Assembly: GCA_009739215.1 (NCBI GenBank)
Contig: VSJF01000002.1
Coordinates: 2,046,001-2,110,000 of the forward strand
Length of the DNA: 64,000 nt
From: Floccularia luteovirens
Lineage: Eukaryota > Basidiomycota > Agaricomycetes > Agaricales > Squamanitaceae
Direction of reading: 5' to 3'
Part shown: piece by piece, positions 59,309-64,000 of the stretch
How the letters are laid out: the number at the start of each line of letters is the position of its first letter
How positions within the stretch are numbered: the first letter of the stretch is position 1
The notes under the pieces: model-generated
Databases searched by the model: none
The model's input: only the letters and a program-made list of their open reading frames with translations
What the model was told of the DNA's origin: nothing
Position numbers and translations under genes: made by a program

Positions 59309-62300
59309 TCAGGGAGAATAGCTGTGGCTCAAGTCTTTCTTTGGTAAGGATCTGTAAAGTGTGGTTTCGATTCCGTAACGATGAGCTTGATGACGTCCTT
59401 GATGTCCCGAGACCACACGCTGCTGTGAATCATTGAAGTGGAGCGATGTCGGTGGCCAGCTGACGTTGGTTTGATAAGAACTCTGAAGACCAGGACATGA
59501 TGGTGAGGTGGAGGTATTTGTGATATATGGCGATGGAACTATGACCTCTGCAGTAGAAAATGGTCGTGAGGCAATAGGATCCGCACAACTCGACGAGTTA
59601 TGATGTGCCACACTCATCTGGGACTCATAAGAGAATCCCAAGTGATGGATGTCGTTTGGAGATCTACCATTATTGAGCCATGGGTCATTGGTATCGGCGC
59701 TAAGTAATGCAGGGGCAGGTCTGGGAGGCTGAATTTGATCAACGTAGTCCTCTTTATCTTCCATAGTATTCTGGAGAACACTTAATTGAGAATCAGATCG
59801 CACTGAGATGGTCGATAGATCATGTATATGATGGGCGTTGGGACTTTCTGGACTGGGTGGAAACAAGCGCTGTAACACACTATCTGCACGGTGAAATGAG
59901 GTCCCAGTCGCATCGACAGGACTCTGCTCCTCGGAGTCAATGGGTGCCGAGGTCATCGATAGTTCCTGTCCAGCTTTGCTAACAAAAGGTACAAGTTTTG
60001 TATGGAGATGACGTTTTTGTCCTTTTAGTTTTCGGTTGTAATGAGGTGTGTGAGACCTGAATCTGGACAGTGATGACAAGACATCCCCACTTTCATCCCC
60101 ACTTTCATGATGTCCGTAGTCGTTTATTCCGTGCTCAGAGAGGTCGTCGTGTGAATATAGCATAGTGGCGGGGGATGGGTCATCGTAAACACTGCCAATG
60201 TTATCAATCATTCTCAAATCGACATGGCAAGCATGGTCGTAATCGTGTGACGTGGATGCACCGCTTCTCCTGTGTCCATGTAGCAATTTCTGTTGTTGAT
60301 CAGTATGTGAGGTAGATATTGGATGATCGTAGTTTAAGGCCCGCCACCACGACTGGCGTATTCCACGATCTTCAATTAAGTTATGACTCGAGTAGATTCC
60401 CGAATCAATATGATCAGCTTCGCTTGAGAGTAAGCGATTGGAAGAAGTATTGTTCCTCTCATAATATGATAAACCATGAACTAACCTCCCCCTTTCTCCA
60501 TCAACATCAACTTCTGACATGTCACCAAAATTGTTCAGATGGCCCAAAAAGTCTAATTTGCTTTCCGTTTTCGGAGGATTATTGGGTCTCTTTTCACTCT
60601 GGGGATGCGTCACCCTAGATCGTCCAAACGCAATTCGATAATGAGCGGCTCGCCTAGCAGGTATGTCACGATTGGGCTCATTGCCTCTGAGTTTGTCGTA
60701 CAGGTATTTAAGACCTGCCCAGACTTCGCGAAATGTTTCCCTGAAGTCCATTGCATGACCGAGGGAGCACAGGCGGGGTGTACGAGATAGAGCTGAAACA
60801 CTTGAGCTTGACGTTTGAGTCATACAATATGGCTTGTATGTGAAGGCGTGGATGTGAAAAAATGAGAATATCCTGAAGTCTGTTGTTAAGATGGTATTAC
60901 CGAATATTCAATGGATCATACATCATCTCGAAAGTCTCCAGCAAAGCACCTATACCAATATTGACATCATCTACCGTCATGAATTTTGCCTGCACAGGTA
61001 GTTATTAGCTCCGGGTTGGAGGGCTAAATCAGATGACTCACGCTTTTGATGACACCCAACATACTCAACACAGCAAGGAAGGTAGCCTGCCAGAATGTTA
61101 AGAATACTAGGGATAGGAAATCGTAAAATTGAATAATAGTCACATAAATGGTGCCTTACCAACTGCTTTGACGGCAAATAACTTCGTAAGAGGTTTATGC
61201 GGCGTAAGATGCTCCTTGATTGGAACATATAGTTGTATAAGGCAAAACATCGCTATCGTGACCGACAAAGACATAACAAAAACAATCTATCGCCAAAGCA
61301 TGAGACCGAGCGTTGAATGAATATACATAAATCAAGACTCGGCGTACATAGATATGACCCCAGCCGGGCCCCCAAGAATCTTCACAATAAAGTCCCAAGT
61401 AATCAAGTATAATAGCTATCAGAGTTGTCCTTTAAAGAATCAGACAGCAAATCTTATAAATTGCCTTTATATGCTTACGTTGGACGGACAATACAATATT
61501 GCAGGACACCCCACTTCATGAGCTGCAGAAAATATAGACCATCCTAAACCAACACGAATCGAGGAGGTTTAGCCAAAAACGAATACACATAATGTAAGCT
61601 AAGCTCTTACAACGGGCTTCCACTTGACAAATCCCAGCGGAATCACCCACTTGTTCAACTTCCTGCCATTTCGTTTACTGACCACATCTGATTCTCGGGA
61701 TAGTCCGTGTTTTAGAAAAATCCTCTGCTGCTTAACTAGATCCGGAGAGAGGTACATAAGGAGTAGATAGAAAAAGGAAGTCAACACGACTGCTTCATAC
61801 GCATCGCGAATGAGGAGTAAAGGCGTAGAGTGATTCTGAGGTGAATTTAGAGAATGTTTCAGCCATTCTAAAATAATTCACTTGCCCAGAAGAGAAACGA
61901 TGTGAAGCTGATAATTGCATATATCGGCACCATGAATAAGAGACGAACAATATCTAAATGTGATCGATGTGAACTGATATGACATGGGAACGGGTATGAA
62001 AACATACAACGTTGTTCGTATTTCTTTGGATTTTGTCAGCTACAAAGTAGGATAATACAACAAAAATAGGAGAACATACGTTAGAATACCATTGCAGGTG
62101 CTTGTTCACGAGCCATAAAGATACTGTGGTAGCAATGAGAGCGAAAGTTCCAGAAATGATCCAACCGATCTGAAGACAAACAGTTAGCTATGTTTTTCAC
62201 CAGCAACATTGGTCATATGCTGCATACATGATATACTAGGTTTGTTATGTGAGTACCCAAACTCTTCTACTGGAAAAGATAGTAGAGCACCTTGGAAAAC

Positions 62301-62369
62301 AAGTTTTCCATTCTGAAATAATGAGGGAGCTTCTGTTTTTTGCTTATGGCAAGTTCCCCCAGAAGCCAT
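59309..62369 (-). CDS. DUF300 / organic solute transporter alpha (TMEM184) family membrane protein
   Basis: The last exon reaches from about 60840 to 59309 and encodes a long Ser/His/Asp-rich cytoplasmic tail. Upstream exons between about 60900 and 62369 encode the membrane core. Recognisable pieces are IGWIISGTFALIATTVSLWL, NKHLQWYSN, IVRLLFMVPIYAIISF, DAYEAVVLTSFFYLLLMYL, WVIPLGFVKWKP, GLYFLQLMKWGVLQYCIVRP, LYVPIKEHLTPHKPLTKLFA and FLAVLSMLGVIKS, followed by DFRETFREVWAGLKYL. These match the DUF300 pattern with about seven helices, as in human TMEM184 and Ost-alpha. Fungal members are thought to sit in vacuolar or plasma membranes; their transport role is unproven. The ATG at 62369 is provisional, because the splice between exons 1 and 2 could not be settled. 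At least eight exons are present. Confidence 0.85.
60082..60105. repeat. 12-bp tandem duplication in coding sequence
   Basis: The unit ATCCCCACTTTC occurs twice in a row, in frame within the DUF300 protein tail. It duplicates the residues Gly-Asp-Glu-Ser on the minus strand. It is a small in-frame expansion in a disordered tail. Confidence 0.85.
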
Positions 62370-63453
62370 TGATTGTGTAGATGGTGAAATCAGACACGTG
62401 TGTGGTATCAAAGTCGTGTAAATGGAAGATTAGTGTGATAGATTGTGATGATATTGACGACGAAGTGAGTGTAGTACTGGGTGCCAATGAGGACTCGGCG
62501 ATTGATCACGTCTGTTGATGACGATTCTTCAAGTCGACCAAGCACTTATCGATTATCCTACAAGTAACTGTGATCTTGCGCACCAAGGGATTCGACAGTA
62601 GTCATCAATTCATTCCTTGGGGATGGCTGTAGGCAGGTTTGGTGACGTTGGTATTTGGACAACCATCTGAAATGGAAGGACCCTGTCAAGACCCTGCACG
62701 AGTTGGTCACACAAACAAAGTGCTTCCAACACTTGAGTGAAACATACTTATGTTCTCGTCCATCTTCGTATCTTGATGAATTTTCGGATATGGAGCACTT
62801 ATGACTCTCAAAAAACCAAGACATCCACTCAAGTGCAAATAAAACGCCTGCTGATCTCATTCACTTGCTTCTCTTCCCGTAATACGGAACACACCCGTGA
62901 ACTTGAAGTTCAGCAAAGATATTATTGTATGATTGCTTAGTGTGTCCAGGTTCTTCCTTCGTATCGTGCATATGCATCCATGTACAGCTGGGAAAACGCC
63001 CGTGTCTTGTGGACGCACGGCCCACATGCAGCTGCGGAGTCGAGAAGACACTATGGCATTTGAGTGGACTGGAGATAATCACAATGTCTCTATCATAAAA
63101 CATTTTGTCGTACTTTGGACGTAATTATGTGACACTTTTGTTAAAGTTTGAGTGATAAATTTCTATTTTCGCTGCTGCATCCTAAACATTAAGTTGTACA
63201 GATAAGCATTTTATCACTCCATCGTTAAGTAAAAGAAGCGTCGCGAGTCCTTCTATCTGAATGGTAACTAATATTAAAAGCTGTGCGGTCCGCTACATGT
63301 GACCTTGCTTCGAGGGTTTTGCAACCCAGTACGCATTCTATAATCTATTCTTACATTTCTGAAGAGGTATAAAACTCAATAGCCATGTAACCTCAAGAAC
63401 ATCAAGAAAAAAACCAGTTTCTATCAATTCTAACTCATCTCACCAATCAACAA
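62370..63453. promoter_or_regulatory. Divergent promoter region, DUF300 gene and carboxypeptidase
   Basis: About 1.1 kb with several short open frames of no recognisable content. The right part contains the carboxypeptidase promoter, including a TATA box listed separately. Confidence 0.45.
63368..63374 (+). promoter_or_regulatory. TATA box of the carboxypeptidase gene
   Basis: TATAAAA lies about 80 bases before the start codon at 63454, in the expected place for a fungal TATA element. An A-rich and CT-rich leader follows. Confidence 0.6.
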
Positions 63454-64000
63454 ATGCGTCTACCAAAGTTTATCACACCTTTCCTTCTCTCTGCGTTCAT
63501 CTTTTTACCAAATGTCTTTGCGGTCGGAAGTGCCATGGAAGGTATGGATGACGCGATAGCAATCCAGCGTGAGCAGCTCGAACGCTTGCGCAGCTTCCTT
63601 GCACCTGGAATACAGGAAGATGTTGGTGGTACACAGCAGCGCAGACAGGATCCTGAAGCAAAACCTGGCAAGGGTTCTACCATCACGTTCAAAAACCCTG
63701 CGGCAAAGAACTTTCTCGTGGACGGTACAAAGATCCCTGATGGTTAATATCTAGTTTCCTTCGCGTATTTAGCTTCACTCAAAGATCACATAGTCAACTT
63801 CGACGCTGGGCCTTCGTGGGCTGGGCTGATGCCTATCACAGGTGCGAAAAATGAAACGCGGAAACTCTTCTTCTGGAAAGTTTTGTCACCATATGCAGCG
63901 TAGAGTTGAATGACAACTTGATTCTCGCATGTTACAGGTTCTGGCCTGCCAATAACCCAGAAAATGCTAAAGACCTCATATTTTGGACGAACGGTATAAT
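63454..64000 (+). CDS. Serine carboxypeptidase (S10), N-terminal part, cut by the window edge
   Basis: Exon 1 is 63454-63742, exon 2 starts at 63794 and exon 3 at 63938. The first 23 residues (KFITPFLLSAFIFLPNVFA) are a signal peptide. A propeptide-like region follows (EQLERLRSFLAPGIQE). Then come NFDAGPSWAGLMPI, NETRKLFFW and FWPANNPENAKDLIFWTNG. That last stretch is the S10 hallmark that precedes GGPGCSS in the family, and here the window ends. It would be a secreted or vacuolar exopeptidase removing C-terminal residues. The exon 2 donor is uncertain. A canonical GT at about 63884 gives three extra residues, while perfect conservation would need a non-GT donor. Confidence 0.82.

Overview
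This is a stretch of nuclear DNA from a filamentous basidiomycete, most likely an agaric-type mushroom (Agaricomycetes). The evidence is short GT-AG introns (mostly 45-70 nt) that cut nearly every gene into many exons, pyrimidine-rich leaders, moderate base composition, and the gene content: an AA9 lytic polysaccharide monooxygenase, a NEW1/Elf1 ABC-F protein, an NDR kinase, and a fungal flavin-dependent halogenase. There is no bacterial operon, CRISPR array, rRNA gene or convincing tRNA gene. Exon coordinates were worked out by hand from splice motifs and reading phase. No transcript or database evidence was available.

Layout. 1-10 kb is gene-poor: a Pho85-type cyclin (+), a small conserved gene of unknown function (-) and a Zn2Cys6 regulator (-), followed by a 3.5-kb gap. 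10-26 kb holds an Mkk1/2-type MAPKK (-), a small unknown gene (+), NAA50 (+), a two-finger C2H2 factor (-), a second gap, DNA ligase I (+), an unknown 555-aa protein (-), a BolA gene made only of short exons (+) and another C2H2 factor (+). 26-39 kb holds an 18-exon NDR-family kinase (-), a homeodomain factor (+), a secreted AA9 LPMO (-) and a 19-exon NEW1/Elf1 ABC-F protein (-). 39-54 kb is dense: a glycerol-3-phosphate acyltransferase (-) divergent from RRP12 (+), proteasome chaperone PAC2 (-) divergent from an FAD monooxygenase (+), and ETF alpha (-) divergent from the diacylglycerol acyltransferase LRO1/PDAT (+). 54-64 kb holds an unknown gene (-), coding-like minus-strand remnants, a flavin-dependent halogenase (+), a DUF300/Ost-alpha membrane protein (-) and the start of a serine carboxypeptidase (+), cut by the window edge.

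Most genes are housekeeping (replication, translation, ribosome and proteasome assembly, signalling, lipid synthesis). The accessory layer is the LPMO, the carboxypeptidase, the FAD monooxygenase and the halogenase. The last two lie 7.2 kb apart but are separated by primary-metabolism genes, so a biosynthetic cluster is possible but not shown.

Most notable: coding micro-exons of 4 to 12 nt, with three (9, 5 and 6 nt) in PDAT alone; four GC-AG introns that restore conserved proteins; and single-base reading-frame breaks in ETFA and in the LPMO, each inside a conserved motif of an otherwise intact gene. No clearly new biological system is evident. The best candidates for new biology are the uncharacterised genes and the decayed-looking coding fragments beside the halogenase.
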